From: Legionella lytica
GTDB lineage: Bacteria; Pseudomonadota; Gammaproteobacteria; Legionellales; Legionellaceae
Assembly (NCBI RefSeq): GCF_023921225.1
Contig: NZ_CP071527.1
Location: 2,931,501-2,995,500 of the forward strand
Length of the DNA stretch: 64,000 nt
Direction of reading: 5' to 3'
Both the position numbers and the translations under genes were made by a program. The notes below the pieces were generated by a model that did no database searches, had not been told where the DNA came from, and saw only the letters and a list, made by a program, of their open reading frames with translations. Of this stretch, positions 17,382 to 27,314 are shown one piece after another. Numbering within the stretch: position 1 is the stretch's first letter; the number at the start of each line of letters is the position of its first letter.

Positions 17382-18776
17382 CTAAAACGGCAAGGCTAGT
17401 AAGGGATTGATAGCATTGATTAATTTGCCAAACATCCATTTAATATCTTGCAGAGCCTCATAAGTTTTGGCTTCAAAACGGACGGTTAAATAAGGCCCTG
17501 TATTTGATGGACGAATAAGCCCCCAAGCATTGGTTAGATTTGCTCTTAACCCATCAATATGCACTAATTCCCCAGATAAATAATCTGGGGCTTGCAGAAC
17601 TATTTGCTGCATGAATTGAGTTTTTAATCCCTCAGTAATGCCAATTTTTAATTCGCCAGTGCTTAATGACTTAGGAAATTGCTCGAAAAATTGATGGCTA
17701 TCTTTAGTTTGCTCACTCAACATTTCTAACACTCGTGCCGCGGCATAAAGCCCGTCATCATGCGCTAACCAACGATCGCTAAAATAAAAATGACCACAAT
17801 ATTCACCGCCAATAGCGGCTCGATGCTCACTCATCGTTGCCATAATATGTGCCATACCGGTTTTTGCCATAATGGCACGACCATTATGAGCACTTAAATA
17901 ATCCTGCAAATGACGGGTACATTTAACATCAAAAACAATTGCTGGTTTCGCTATTTTTTTTAGTAGTGCATCAGCAAATGCTAAAAGCAAATAATCCGAA
18001 GCAATGACGCAACCGTTTTGATCAACAACACTCAGACGATCGCCATCCCCGTCAAAAGCAAGCCCCAAATTTGCTTGTTGTGTTTGAACTGCCCGGCGTA
18101 GGCCACTTAAGTTTTCCTCTGCAGATGCTGCTGATTGTTCCTCAGTATTATGAGGAATAACCTCACAACCTAAAGCAATTAATAATTGAGGGGCTAGACG
18201 ACATGCAACCCCATTGCCACCACCGATAACCACTCTTAATGGCTTAATCGCTCTTAAACTTGCTTTAACCATACGAATATACTTATTAATCACTTGCTCT
18301 TCAGGATACTCCACCACTCGTGCTCGCCCCGAATCATCAATCAAGAATCGTTGCTCCATAATGCGTTGATGCAATAAACGTAATCGCTCGCCATGGTAGT
18401 TTTGTTTGCCTAAAATGATTTTCAACCCATTATAAACCGCAGGGTTATGGCTTGCGGTTATCATTAATCCTGACTGACACTGCAAATCATGCATTGCAAA
18501 ATAAAGTACTGGTGTGGGTAAACAACCAATATCAATAACATTTGTTCCAGTGAATAATAAGCCTTTAATCAAGGCATCCGCGAACATATTACTACTAGGC
18601 CGACTGTCTCGACACAGCAACAGCGTGTGTAATCCATATAGTTCTTGTAATTCACTACCAATAGCAACGCCTAAGGTATAATAAGTATTTTCATTCAAAT
18701 CTTCGCCAATTGGATTGCGAATATCATACTCTTTAAAAATGGTTATAGGCGGTTTTATTAGATAGGACTTACTCAT
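17382..18776 (-). CDS. phosphomannomutase/phosphoglucomutase (AlgC/ManB family)
   Basis: 464 residues. Interconverts hexose 1- and 6-phosphates for surface polysaccharide and LPS precursors. Signatures in order: catalytic Ser109 in TASHNPAVYNGLK; metal loop FDGDGDRL near residue 245; sugar-binding GGEYCGH (the usual Ser of GEYSGH is Cys); phosphate-binding RPSNTGP near the C-terminus. Length fits AlgC of Pseudomonas. TGGAG lies about 8 nt before the ATG. Substrate preference (mannose or glucose) cannot be read. Confidence 0.88.
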   Translation of the reverse strand: MSKSYLIKPPITIFKEYDIRNPIGEDLNENTYYTLGVAIGSELQELYGLHTLLLCRDSRPSSNMFADALIKGLLFTGTNVIDIGCLPTPVLYFAMHDLQCQSGLMITASHNPAVYNGLKIILGKQNYHGERLRLLHQRIMEQRFLIDDSGRARVVEYPEEQVINKYIRMVKASLRAIKPLRVVIGGGNGVACRLAPQLLIALGCEVIPHNTEEQSAASAEENLSGLRRAVQTQQANLGLAFDGDGDRLSVVDQNGCVIASDYLLLAFADALLKKIAKPAIVFDVKCTRHLQDYLSAHNGRAIMAKTGMAHIMATMSEHRAAIGGEYCGHFYFSDRWLAHDDGLYAAARVLEMLSEQTKDSHQFFEQFPKSLSTGELKIGITEGLKTQFMQQIVLQAPDYLSGELVHIDGLRANLTNAWGLIRPSNTGPYLTVRFEAKTYEALQDIKWMFGKLINAINPLLALPF

Positions 18777-19022
18777 AATTTAGCTCCACTAGCTTAGCTA
18801 AATTGCCATACACTCAATGATTTATAACGATGTCCTTATCTGAAAAAATCACCCTGTAAGATGACAAATAGTTTCACGACCATAGATTTACGCATATTGA
18901 TTTAAGCTATACGCCAACTATATCCCCAAAACAAAGTGCTCGATAATTAAACAGTGTAGCCGATGAATAAATAGAATGCGAATTCATTTTATGATTTTTA
19001 TTAAAAAGGAAAGGTATGATTT

Positions 19023-19058
19023 AAAAAAACCTGGACAAGTTAATAATAGGCCAGGTTT
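19023..19058 (-). terminator. intrinsic terminator after the ankyrin gene
   Basis: On the minus strand AAACCTGG (19058-19051) pairs with CCAGGTTT (19034-19027) and runs into a T tract (A run at 19023-19029 on the plus strand). It lies 12 nt after the ankyrin gene stop and should end the two-gene transcript. Confidence 0.7.
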
Positions 19059-19070
19059 ATTAGTGAAAAT

Positions 19071-20333
19071 TTAGCTAAGGTACGTGCCTTCACCAATTCG
19101 CTCAGCCTCTACACCAGAAGCAAATATCTCTTCATTTACCGCCGCTGCGGGTTGAAAAAATTTATAGTGTTTGGCCAAAGAACTATCAGGTGCAACATAA
19201 CCATATTTATTTGAAATAGATAATAGCTCAGGAACATTTTGTTTCAAGTAAGCTTGTAAAACAATATTTTGTGTTAAGACAGCAAAATGCCACGCGGTAT
19301 TACCGTGATTATCTGTATCTTTTAATCGCTCAACTCCATGAACTCCAGCGAGCGCTACCATCTCATTAAAATTACCCAGTCTGGCAGCTATTAATATTGG
19401 TGTTTCGCCATATTGATTCCGCCCTGGGCTCTCGGGTGAACGAATAAAAGCCCTCTCAACTTGCCTTTGATCTAAATAATTTTGAAGATCGTGAATAGCC
19501 TCTAAAGCAAGAGCATTCAAATCATGCTGTACTTTTGTTGTGAATTTTGTAGGATAGCGCTGTAATAACCATTTTTCTATTTGCTCAATTGAATCAACAC
19601 CTACCGGATAATAATTAGCGAAGGAGTCGCCCAAATAGGCATTATGCTTTTCATTTTCTGAGCAAGGTTCCAAAAGTCGAGCAATAACCGCATAGAAATA
19701 AGTTTTATACAGATCCCCATCCTTTAAGTATAAAATATCGTACCGCTCAGCCACATCATCTATTTCTCGAGCCCCATTTATTTTCAAGCCCATTAAATGA
19801 AAAGAAAAACTGGAGGCCAATAAATAGCCAGGAGTACCATGATGCCTTATCTCATTAAGCACTAATTCTTCATAATGAGTTAAATCCTCAGCAGCAATGT
19901 TGGGGGCCTCCTGCAGTGAGCGTAACAGAAATTGAATCCCTAAATGAAGGGCATACAATGAATGATATGTTGTCGCCAATTCAAAAAACTGCTCATACGA
20001 TGGCACCAGCTCCTCTCCTGCCAATTGAATCGCCAGGATATACCCCATAAGAAAATCCAACGAGGCGACATTTTTTTGCTTTTTAAATGCAAAAGAAGAA
20101 TTATCTGTTGCTATGGGCAAATTGGTCAGCTCCTTATCCCAGTAAGGAGCATAACGCGGGTGTTTTAGCTCGGTATATAAATGCTCATTCTCAGCAAGTA
20201 AATTAATTAAATCGATTAAGGTAAAACTATTGAGGTAGTCTATTAATTTTTCCTCTTCGGATTTGTTATTACCACTGCTTGCATTTCGCAATAATACATC
20301 TAATTTACTCGCCTTCATTTCAACATTATTCAT
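19071..20333 (-). CDS. ankyrin-repeat protein, candidate effector
   Basis: 420 residues, no signal peptide or membrane segment. Most of the protein is helical without a recognised family. Residues about 310-375 carry two ankyrin repeats: YGETPILIAARLGNFNEMVAL and HGNTAWHFAVLTQNIVLQAYL, the latter slightly divergent from TPLHxA. The AGGA of its ribosome-binding site overlaps the TAG stop of the upstream glycosyltransferase gene, so the two are probably translated together. Ankyrin proteins of this size in Legionella are frequently Dot/Icm substrates; that is an inference here. Confidence 0.65.
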   Translation of the reverse strand: MNNVEMKASKLDVLLRNASSGNNKSEEEKLIDYLNSFTLIDLINLLAENEHLYTELKHPRYAPYWDKELTNLPIATDNSSFAFKKQKNVASLDFLMGYILAIQLAGEELVPSYEQFFELATTYHSLYALHLGIQFLLRSLQEAPNIAAEDLTHYEELVLNEIRHHGTPGYLLASSFSFHLMGLKINGAREIDDVAERYDILYLKDGDLYKTYFYAVIARLLEPCSENEKHNAYLGDSFANYYPVGVDSIEQIEKWLLQRYPTKFTTKVQHDLNALALEAIHDLQNYLDQRQVERAFIRSPESPGRNQYGETPILIAARLGNFNEMVALAGVHGVERLKDTDNHGNTAWHFAVLTQNIVLQAYLKQNVPELLSISNKYGYVAPDSSLAKHYKFFQPAAAVNEEIFASGVEAERIGEGTYLS

Positions 20334-20342
20334 ATACTAATC

Positions 20343-23177
20343 CTAAGCATTAAGCGATGCTGTTCCTTGAGTTGGAATTTGCTCCGCTATTTCACTATTA
20401 TTGTCAACTGCATCTTCTATAACTAAAGCCTCTTGAGTCGACTTCCATATTTGTTGCTCATTAAAGAAAACATGACGATTTGCTTGCATACTAAGCCCAT
20501 GAATCCCACTGAAACGGTTAGGTTTTTGTGGGCTCAAGGGTACCACCCTATCAACAAGCTGCTGAGTAGGCTGTTCCTGCCCATCTAAAACAAAAGCCTG
20601 TTGCAGATTTAAAACCCCATTTTGTAAAGTAAATCGCTCTGTTAACAACTTTTGTGCCGCGACAACCGTCTTGTAATTTGCCGACTCAGTCAAGTCATGC
20701 GCATATTTTTGCTGATTTTCTTCTCTTCCTATAATAGAGGGTAAAATATCATTTATAGGATCGCGCGCCATGGGCTTACGTTTGTAACTTGACTCGACTT
20801 TCTTTTTCTTATCCCATTCTTTTGCCCCCTGATGAAGGCCATACTTATTGTTACCTAAATCAACAGCTTCACCATAGATACCTTTTTCATGATCTTTAAC
20901 AGAATGCGGGTAATAATCATGGTCCGTAACGGTTCCCCATTTAGTATAAATAACACCTACATCTAAGACACTTATAATCGCCGAACCATTGTTACGCATG
21001 CCCATATCATCCATACGGCAAACGTATTTGCTTCTATTTTTTAATTCCGCAAGTTCATGAAGTTCACACCAGGGATGAATCTCAATATAAGGGTTATGTA
21101 ACTTATTCTCGACTTCTTTTTCGAGCGCCACTTTCGCTTTTTTCCAATAATTTTGTTTTTGCTTGTTATCCATGGTCTTATAATCAATGGAAGATTGTTG
21201 AAGTTCCTTCTGATATCTTTTTAAATTCTCCAAACCATAGCGCTCTGCAAAAAATTGTTCCATTAAGTTCGTATCTTGGGGATCGCCGCTAATAATAACA
21301 ACTCCCTTAAAATTATGTAAGCCTGAATCTGCTCTTTTCTTGAGCTCAATGCCAATTTTCAAGACCTCTTCAAAGCCTTTTCCGGGTCTAATCGTACCAA
21401 AACTAAGAATATTGGGTTCTTTTTGAATCACTTCTTTTGGTGTTAATAATGAAGTGCCGCTAAGCTCTTGGGATGCAACCGTTAGTCCAGCTTTATCTTT
21501 TAAATTATAAGGAGTTATCGCCCAATGATGCTCTTCCTTACGCTCTCTATCTAAGTCGCCATTTTGGGCTGCACATACCGCATTGTGTCTATCTTTTTCG
21601 TTAAAAAATAGTACGGAATCCGCATTACGCAGTAAATCATGGAGCATTTTTTGTAAAAAACGTCGCGTATAATTTTGTTTGTATTCATGTACCGTAATGT
21701 TGACTCTAATCCCCGCCTGTTGAAATATCTCGATATCCGCTGGCATAAAAAATGCGCCGGTATCTGGTGTTCGAATGTGGATATCAACACCTAATTTCTT
21801 GCCTTCACCAAGCTTTATCATCGTTTCGGCTAATTGGTTAATAATGTTTTTTCTATCTTCATCTTCTTTTGCAATTTCCAAAACTTTATAAAACTCTGCA
21901 GTGCCATCAGGTTTTGTTTGCTCGCGTTTGCCAACCTTCTGCGTGCTAAAATCATAAAATGATTCACGAATTCCCGAAAGTTGCTCTAGAGCAGCAACTA
22001 ACTCGCCCTTATCATAGCGTGGCGCTTCAAATGCCGCCTGCAAACTAGTAAGTAACAACTCAGCCTCTCCCAGCTCATTAAGCCGAGCCTTGAATGCTTT
22101 TGCTTTTTTTACCGCAAGGTTCCATTCTTTGAGAATAGCGATTAAACACGCCTCAGGTTTGGTACTGTCTTCAAAAGTTTTTTTACTTATAGAAACCGAT
22201 ACTCCGTATTGTTGCGAACATTGAATCATTTGCTCAAATAAATCAACTGCCTTTTCTTTATTGGTTCGTTGTTTAGGTGTACTATTTTCATTTGTGGAAT
22301 CCACAAGCGGAGGTTCATTTACATTTGGTTCCGAGCTCGACGTGGAAATTAAAAGACGGTAAGTGTCGCTTTTATATTGAGTAATCTGTGTAAGCCCCTT
22401 GTTCAACTCTTCCACCGTTTTTCCAGAAGAATCCGTCTTATGTTCAGCTATTTGCTCAGATACTAATGCAAGCCGCTCAACTACATCCTCACGCCCAAAA
22501 ATTATTTTTTGCGTGCCACTCATAAAACCAATACGTAACAACTCATTATTAGCCCCGAGTATAACTTGCGGTGTACGTAAAGTAATTTTACGCTCAATGC
22601 AATGAATTGCTTCCTTTAGTTTCTCATTCGTCTCACAAGAATAACCACTTAATACCGTATGTTCATTAGCCACAGGTTGCAGTACAGTGACTGTAGGGAT
22701 CGAATTTGTAGGAATAGGTTGGAGTCCTGGAGTACATGGAATCGAATAATGCTCATCCTTTTGTTTTAACCAAATACAGGGTGTTGACGAATGTTGTGAA
22801 AATCCCTTAACCAACGATTTTGCATATTGCCCATCGCCAGTACGAGCATCTTCATCAAAGGGGGCCGTTAGCAGAAAAATCATATCAGGCGCATTAATAT
22901 CCAAAAGCTTTAAAATCTGCTCTACATTTTCCTTTATATCCGCGCAAAAAGATGACTGTGTTAAAAGTTCGGTATTATCAATAATGTCTAATTGCAGCAA
23001 CAAGCTGTGCACATCTGCTGTCAGCTTCGAGGATTCTTTAATTGCCGTTTTAAATTGCTTTAAAGCATCAAGAACTACATTCACATGAAACGCAGCACTG
23101 TTTTCATCAGCCTGCTCTAATTTATGCAACGCCCCCAATAAAACCGTCGATATACGAAATATTTTTTTCCTGTTCAT
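20343..23177 (-). CDS. large GT-B-fold glycosyltransferase-like protein, candidate effector
   Basis: About 944 residues from the ATG at 23177; a GTG three codons upstream is also possible, neither with a good ribosome-binding site. An N-terminal segment (about 99-145: APDMIFLLTAPFDED, GDGQYAKSL) looks like the first Rossmann strand and loop of a GT-B enzyme. A long helical insertion (250-460) follows. Residues 465-545 continue the N-domain (IRVNITVHEYKQNYTRR). Residues 590-790 form the nucleotide-sugar domain (NILSFGTIRPGKGFEEVL, then GVVIISGDPQD). The usual GT4 E-x7-E motif is not clear. No signal peptide. Size, insertion and pairing with an ankyrin protein suggest an effector rather than a cell-envelope enzyme. 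Confidence 0.6.
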   Translation of the reverse strand: MNRKKIFRISTVLLGALHKLEQADENSAAFHVNVVLDALKQFKTAIKESSKLTADVHSLLLQLDIIDNTELLTQSSFCADIKENVEQILKLLDINAPDMIFLLTAPFDEDARTGDGQYAKSLVKGFSQHSSTPCIWLKQKDEHYSIPCTPGLQPIPTNSIPTVTVLQPVANEHTVLSGYSCETNEKLKEAIHCIERKITLRTPQVILGANNELLRIGFMSGTQKIIFGREDVVERLALVSEQIAEHKTDSSGKTVEELNKGLTQITQYKSDTYRLLISTSSSEPNVNEPPLVDSTNENSTPKQRTNKEKAVDLFEQMIQCSQQYGVSVSISKKTFEDSTKPEACLIAILKEWNLAVKKAKAFKARLNELGEAELLLTSLQAAFEAPRYDKGELVAALEQLSGIRESFYDFSTQKVGKREQTKPDGTAEFYKVLEIAKEDEDRKNIINQLAETMIKLGEGKKLGVDIHIRTPDTGAFFMPADIEIFQQAGIRVNITVHEYKQNYTRRFLQKMLHDLLRNADSVLFFNEKDRHNAVCAAQNGDLDRERKEEHHWAITPYNLKDKAGLTVASQELSGTSLLTPKEVIQKEPNILSFGTIRPGKGFEEVLKIGIELKKRADSGLHNFKGVVIISGDPQDTNLMEQFFAERYGLENLKRYQKELQQSSIDYKTMDNKQKQNYWKKAKVALEKEVENKLHNPYIEIHPWCELHELAELKNRSKYVCRMDDMGMRNNGSAIISVLDVGVIYTKWGTVTDHDYYPHSVKDHEKGIYGEAVDLGNNKYGLHQGAKEWDKKKKVESSYKRKPMARDPINDILPSIIGREENQQKYAHDLTESANYKTVVAAQKLLTERFTLQNGVLNLQQAFVLDGQEQPTQQLVDRVVPLSPQKPNRFSGIHGLSMQANRHVFFNEQQIWKSTQEALVIEDAVDNNSEIAEQIPTQGTASLNA

Positions 23178-23378
23178 GATAACCACTATAAATTTAAAAA
23201 TTAGACAAATTATACAAAATGATTATTAAGCGATCATTAAGAGATCACAAAGAGAGCGATTAATTTTGCGCAAATTAATACTGTGTAGAGGCGCAATAAG
23301 CTTTTTCAGCACAGACTCGAAAAGACACCATAAGGAGTATATAATCAGCCAATTTTGCAAATTTTAGAGGCCAATAAA

Positions 23379-24428
23379 ATGAATGCTTCGCTTTATGAGA
23401 TAGCACGTTTAGTACAAGGGACCGTCATCGGCGATGATTCTATTCGGATTTCAGCATTATCCCCTATTGATGATATTACACCTGGGACACTGGCTTTTGC
23501 TGACAGTACTGACAACCTAAAAATTGTAGAGGCATCACCTGCTGCAGCAATTTTAGTAGCTCAAGGTATGGAAAGTACGGAAAAACCTGTAATCCAAGTA
23601 GCTCACCCACTTAAAGCATTTATTTCTCTTCTCCATCACTTGCACCCAGCTCCGAAAATCCAACCAGGTATTCATCCGACAGCAGTTATTGGTGAGGGCG
23701 TGCAATTGGGAGCAGATGTCTATGTTGGCCCCTATGTGAACATTGAAGCCGGTAGTGTTATCGGCGATCAGTGCGTCCTCAAAAGCCACATATATATCGG
23801 CCATGACGTCACCATTGGTGCGAATACAACCATTCATCCCCATGTCACCGTGTACGATCACTGTCAAATCGGTTCGCGAGTTATTATTCATGCATCCACC
23901 GTTATTGGTTCTGATGGCTTTGGATATACTTTTGTTGATGGCAAGCACTTAAAAGTGCCTCATGTAGGTAAAGTGGTTATTCATGATGATGTGGAAATTG
24001 GTGCGAATACCGCTATAGATCGCGCGACCATGGGGGCTACCGTTATTGGAGAAGGGACAAAGATTGATAATTTAGTGCAAGTTGCCCATTCAGTAAAATT
24101 AGGCAAGCATAATATTCTTTGTGGTTTTACCGGCATTGCGGGTAGTTGTACCACAGGAAACCATGTGATTTTTGCAGCAAACGTAGGCGTCAGTGATCAC
24201 GTTACCATTGGCGATGGTGTTGTTTTAGGAGCTCGCTCCGGTGTGGCACCGAAAAAAGAGCTCAAAGCTGGAATGGTCTATTTCGGTAACCCTGCGCGCC
24301 CCAAAGATATTGCCATAAAACATGAGCTGGCCGTTAACCGAATTCCATTAATACGTAAAAACATAAAAACCCTTTCGGAACAAGTTGCCACTCTGAGCGC
24401 ACAACTATCCAAGCTAGAGGTAGAGTAA
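23379..24428 (+). CDS. lpxD: UDP-3-O-(3-hydroxyacyl)glucosamine N-acyltransferase
   Basis: 349 residues from the ATG at 23379 (AGAGG 9 nt upstream); the TTG at 23355 is rejected. LpxD adds the N-linked 3-hydroxyacyl chain in lipid A synthesis. The N-terminal uridine-binding part (1-95) is followed by left-handed beta-helix hexapeptide repeats ([22 protein letters not shown] onward), with catalytic His237 in VQVAHSV. It lies 3 nt before polA and apart from lpxA, lpxB or fabZ. Legionella is known to carry more than one lpxD, so this may be an alternative paralogue. Confidence 0.92.
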   Translation: MNASLYEIARLVQGTVIGDDSIRISALSPIDDITPGTLAFADSTDNLKIVEASPAAAILVAQGMESTEKPVIQVAHPLKAFISLLHHLHPAPKIQPGIHPTAVIGEGVQLGADVYVGPYVNIEAGSVIGDQCVLKSHIYIGHDVTIGANTTIHPHVTVYDHCQIGSRVIIHASTVIGSDGFGYTFVDGKHLKVPHVGKVVIHDDVEIGANTAIDRATMGATVIGEGTKIDNLVQVAHSVKLGKHNILCGFTGIAGSCTTGNHVIFAANVGVSDHVTIGDGVVLGARSGVAPKKELKAGMVYFGNPARPKDIAIKHELAVNRIPLIRKNIKTLSEQVATLSAQLSKLEVE

Positions 24429-24431
24429 ATA

Positions 24432-27122
24432 ATGAAGGCACCATTAATTCTCATCGATGGCTCATCCTATTTTTTTCGGGCATTTCATGCACTTCCCCCT
24501 TTAACCAACTCCAAAGGCCAACCCACAGGGGCGGTCTATGGAGTTGCAAACATGATCAAAAAACTGATTAAAGATTATCAGCCAGAAGAACTCGCAGTAG
24601 TCTTTGATGCCAAGGGAAAAACATTCCGCGATGAATGGTATCCGGAATATAAAGCCCATCGCCCTCCTATGCCTCAAGAATTAAGCTCGCAATTTCAACC
24701 ATTAATTCAATTATTAGAAGCAATGGGATTACCCCTGCTGATTGTTGACGGGGTAGAAGCAGATGATGTGATTGGCACGCTCGCCAGGCAAGCCACTGAA
24801 CAAGGAATTCCTGTAGTAATTTCTACTGGGGATAAAGACATGGCTCAATTGGTTAATGAGCATATTAGCCTGATTAATACCATGAACAATTCCAGTATGG
24901 ACATTGCCGGGGTTAAAGAAAAATTTGGGGTGACACCAGAACAAATCATTGATTATCTTGCCCTAGTAGGAGACACCTCCGATAATATTCCTGGAGTGAC
25001 TAAATGCGGCCCTAAAACCGCAGTGAAATGGCTAACTGAATATCAAACCCTAGATAACCTGGTGGCGAACGCAGCACAAATCACTGGAAAAATTGGGGAA
25101 TATTTACGTGCAAGCATTCCCCAACTGCCCTTATCGAAAAAACTGGTGACCATTAAAACCGATTTAGAGTTACCCTTAAACATCCATGAATTAAAGCCGA
25201 AGACGGTAAGCAAAGAGTCACTCATTGCACTAATTCGTGATCTTGAATTCAAGAACTGGCTAAAAGAACTTTTAGAACCTAAAGAACGCCAGCCAGAGCA
25301 TGCAGCAGAAACGAGTGTCATCGCTACAACTTATGAGCTAGTAACCAGCAAAGAGCAACTCGCTCCATGGATACAACAGTTGGAACAATGCCACGAATTT
25401 TGTATCGATACTGAGACAACCGATATTGATATTATGAAGGCAGAAATTGTTGGCATATCACTAGCTATTGAACCGCAAAAAGCCGCCTATATCCCCTTTA
25501 CCCACACAGATGGCAGCCCACAATTAAACCGAGAAGACGTACTAGCCCAATTAAAACCTATTTTGGAAAATCCCAAAATTAAGAAAATCGGACAAAATAT
25601 TAAGTATGATTACTCCGTGTTAAAAAATCACGGCATTAATCTGCAAGGCATCGCATACGACACTATGCTTGAATCCTATGTTTTAAATAGTAGTGCCGGT
25701 CGTCATGACATGGACTCCTTATCCTTAAAATATCTAGGCCATAAAACCATTACCTTTGAAGAACTTGCAGGCAAAGGCGCAAAGCAATTACGTTTTGACC
25801 AAATCCCTGTTGATAAAGCCGGCGTTTATGCCGCAGAAGATGCCGATGTCACGCTCCAGTTACACCATAAGTTATTCCCTATGATGGAAGCGCCATTGCA
25901 AGAGGTATTTAATCGCATTGAAATGCCCCTGGTGACCGTGCTTGCTGATATGGAGTTGCAAGGTGTGCTGATCGATGCCGTGACTTTAGAGCACCATGGC
26001 AAGCGCCTGAAAGAACGCATTCAAGAGCTTGAGACCGAGGCGTTACAGCTGGCAGGAAAACCCTTTAATTTGAACTCGCCCAAACAATTACAAGAGATCT
26101 TGTTTGATGAGCAAAAGCTGCCTGTGATTGCCAAAACCCCTACAGGCCAACCCTCAACTGCTGAGTCAGTTTTGCAAGAGCTCGCTTTTGATTATCGCTT
26201 GGCCGCCGTTATTTTAGAATACCGCGGATTAAGCAAATTGGTTTCTACCTACATTGATGCCTTGCCGAAAAAGATTAGTGCCGGAACTGGCAGAGTACAT
26301 ACGTCTTATAATCAGGCAGTGGCTGCAACTGGGCGCCTGTCCTCAAGTGAGCCTAATTTACAGAATATTCCTATCCGCAATGAAGAAGGCCGCCTAATTC
26401 GCACCGCATTTATTGCCCCCCCTGAACACCTCATTTTAGCAGCAGATTACTCACAAATTGAGTTACGTATCATGGCGCATTTATCTCAAGATGATAACTT
26501 GCTTACCGCCTTTGCCAATGGCTGGGATATTCATACGGCAACTGCTGCAGAAATTTTCCAAGTACCACGCGATGAGGTAAGCTCGGAGTATCGTCGCCGA
26601 GCCAAAGCGGTGAACTTTGGCTTGATTTATGGCATGTCTGCTTTTGGATTGGCTAAACAAATTGGTGTAGATCGTCAAGATGCACAGCGCTACATCGATA
26701 CTTATTTTCATCGCTATCCCAAAGTTTTAGAGTATATGAATCGTACCCGCCAACAGGCTCATCAAAATGGCTATGTGGAAACCCTATTCGGACGACGACT
26801 GTATTTACCAGAGATTAATACGCGTAATATGATGCGCCAAAAGGCGGCTGAACGTACCGCGATTAATGCGCCGATGCAAGGTACTGCAGCGGACATTATT
26901 AAAAAAGCAATGATTTCCATTGCTGACTGGCAAAACAATCAAGTAAATCCGCCTGCCAGAATGATTATGCAAGTGCATGATGAATTGGTTTTTGAAGTAG
27001 CGAAGCAAGAAGTTGAATCATGTGCACAGAAAATTCGTCACTTGATGGAGCATGCAGTGCAACTTTCCGTTCCTTTGCTGGTATCCATTGGCACTGGAGA
27101 AAATTGGGATGCGGCTCATTAA
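24432..27122 (+). CDS. polA: DNA polymerase I
   Basis: 896 residues, full length. N-terminal 5'-3' exonuclease (1-280; IDGSSYFFRAFHAL, STGDKDMAQLV, GDTSDNIPGV). The 3'-5' exonuclease keeps its metal ligands (Asp326-Thr-Glu328 in FCIDTETTDID), so proofreading is probably active. The polymerase domain has DYSQIELR (motif A), RRRAKAVNFGLIYGMS (O helix) and MQVHDELVFEV (motif C). It fills repair gaps and removes Okazaki primers. Start is 3 nt after lpxD stop; a hairpin follows. Confidence 0.97.
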   Translation: MKAPLILIDGSSYFFRAFHALPPLTNSKGQPTGAVYGVANMIKKLIKDYQPEELAVVFDAKGKTFRDEWYPEYKAHRPPMPQELSSQFQPLIQLLEAMGLPLLIVDGVEADDVIGTLARQATEQGIPVVISTGDKDMAQLVNEHISLINTMNNSSMDIAGVKEKFGVTPEQIIDYLALVGDTSDNIPGVTKCGPKTAVKWLTEYQTLDNLVANAAQITGKIGEYLRASIPQLPLSKKLVTIKTDLELPLNIHELKPKTVSKESLIALIRDLEFKNWLKELLEPKERQPEHAAETSVIATTYELVTSKEQLAPWIQQLEQCHEFCIDTETTDIDIMKAEIVGISLAIEPQKAAYIPFTHTDGSPQLNREDVLAQLKPILENPKIKKIGQNIKYDYSVLKNHGINLQGIAYDTMLESYVLNSSAGRHDMDSLSLKYLGHKTITFEELAGKGAKQLRFDQIPVDKAGVYAAEDADVTLQLHHKLFPMMEAPLQEVFNRIEMPLVTVLADMELQGVLIDAVTLEHHGKRLKERIQELETEALQLAGKPFNLNSPKQLQEILFDEQKLPVIAKTPTGQPSTAESVLQELAFDYRLAAVILEYRGLSKLVSTYIDALPKKISAGTGRVHTSYNQAVAATGRLSSSEPNLQNIPIRNEEGRLIRTAFIAPPEHLILAADYSQIELRIMAHLSQDDNLLTAFANGWDIHTATAAEIFQVPRDEVSSEYRRRAKAVNFGLIYGMSAFGLAKQIGVDRQDAQRYIDTYFHRYPKVLEYMNRTRQQAHQNGYVETLFGRRLYLPEINTRNMMRQKAAERTAINAPMQGTAADIIKKAMISIADWQNNQVNPPARMIMQVHDELVFEVAKQEVESCAQKIRHLMEHAVQLSVPLLVSIGTGENWDAAH

Positions 27123-27139
27123 AGATGGGCATGGTACAT

Positions 27140-27165
27140 GGAGCCTGATACTAGGCTCCTTCACT
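27140..27165 (+). terminator. terminator after polA
   Basis: GGAGCCT (27140-27146) and AGGCTCC (27153-27159) form a 7-bp stem with a 6-nt loop, followed by TTCACTTTGTT, 18 nt after the polA stop. Confidence 0.6.
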
Positions 27166-27204
27166 TTGTTCACAATAGCGGCAAACAAGCGAGCCACTTC
27201 TTAA

Positions 27205-27284
27205 TGTAGGTTCGCGCGGAGCCAATATGTGTGTGAAGTTGGAGCTTCGTTGTTGGGCTTCGTTACACTCAGCGCCAACCTACA
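27205..27284. repeat. dispersed hairpin repeat, GTTGGGCTTCGTT family (copy 1)
   Basis: TGTAGGTT...GCGGAG (27205-27221) is a 15/17 inverted match of CTCAGCGCCAACCTACA (27268-27284). The right part, from GTTGGGCTTCGTTACA at 27252, closely resembles the right arm of the copy at 57613. It sits in the gap between polA and the converging nucleotidase gene. Confidence 0.6.
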
Positions 27285-27314
27285 TCCATGCAAAAGTAGC
27301 GTTGCTGGACCCGA

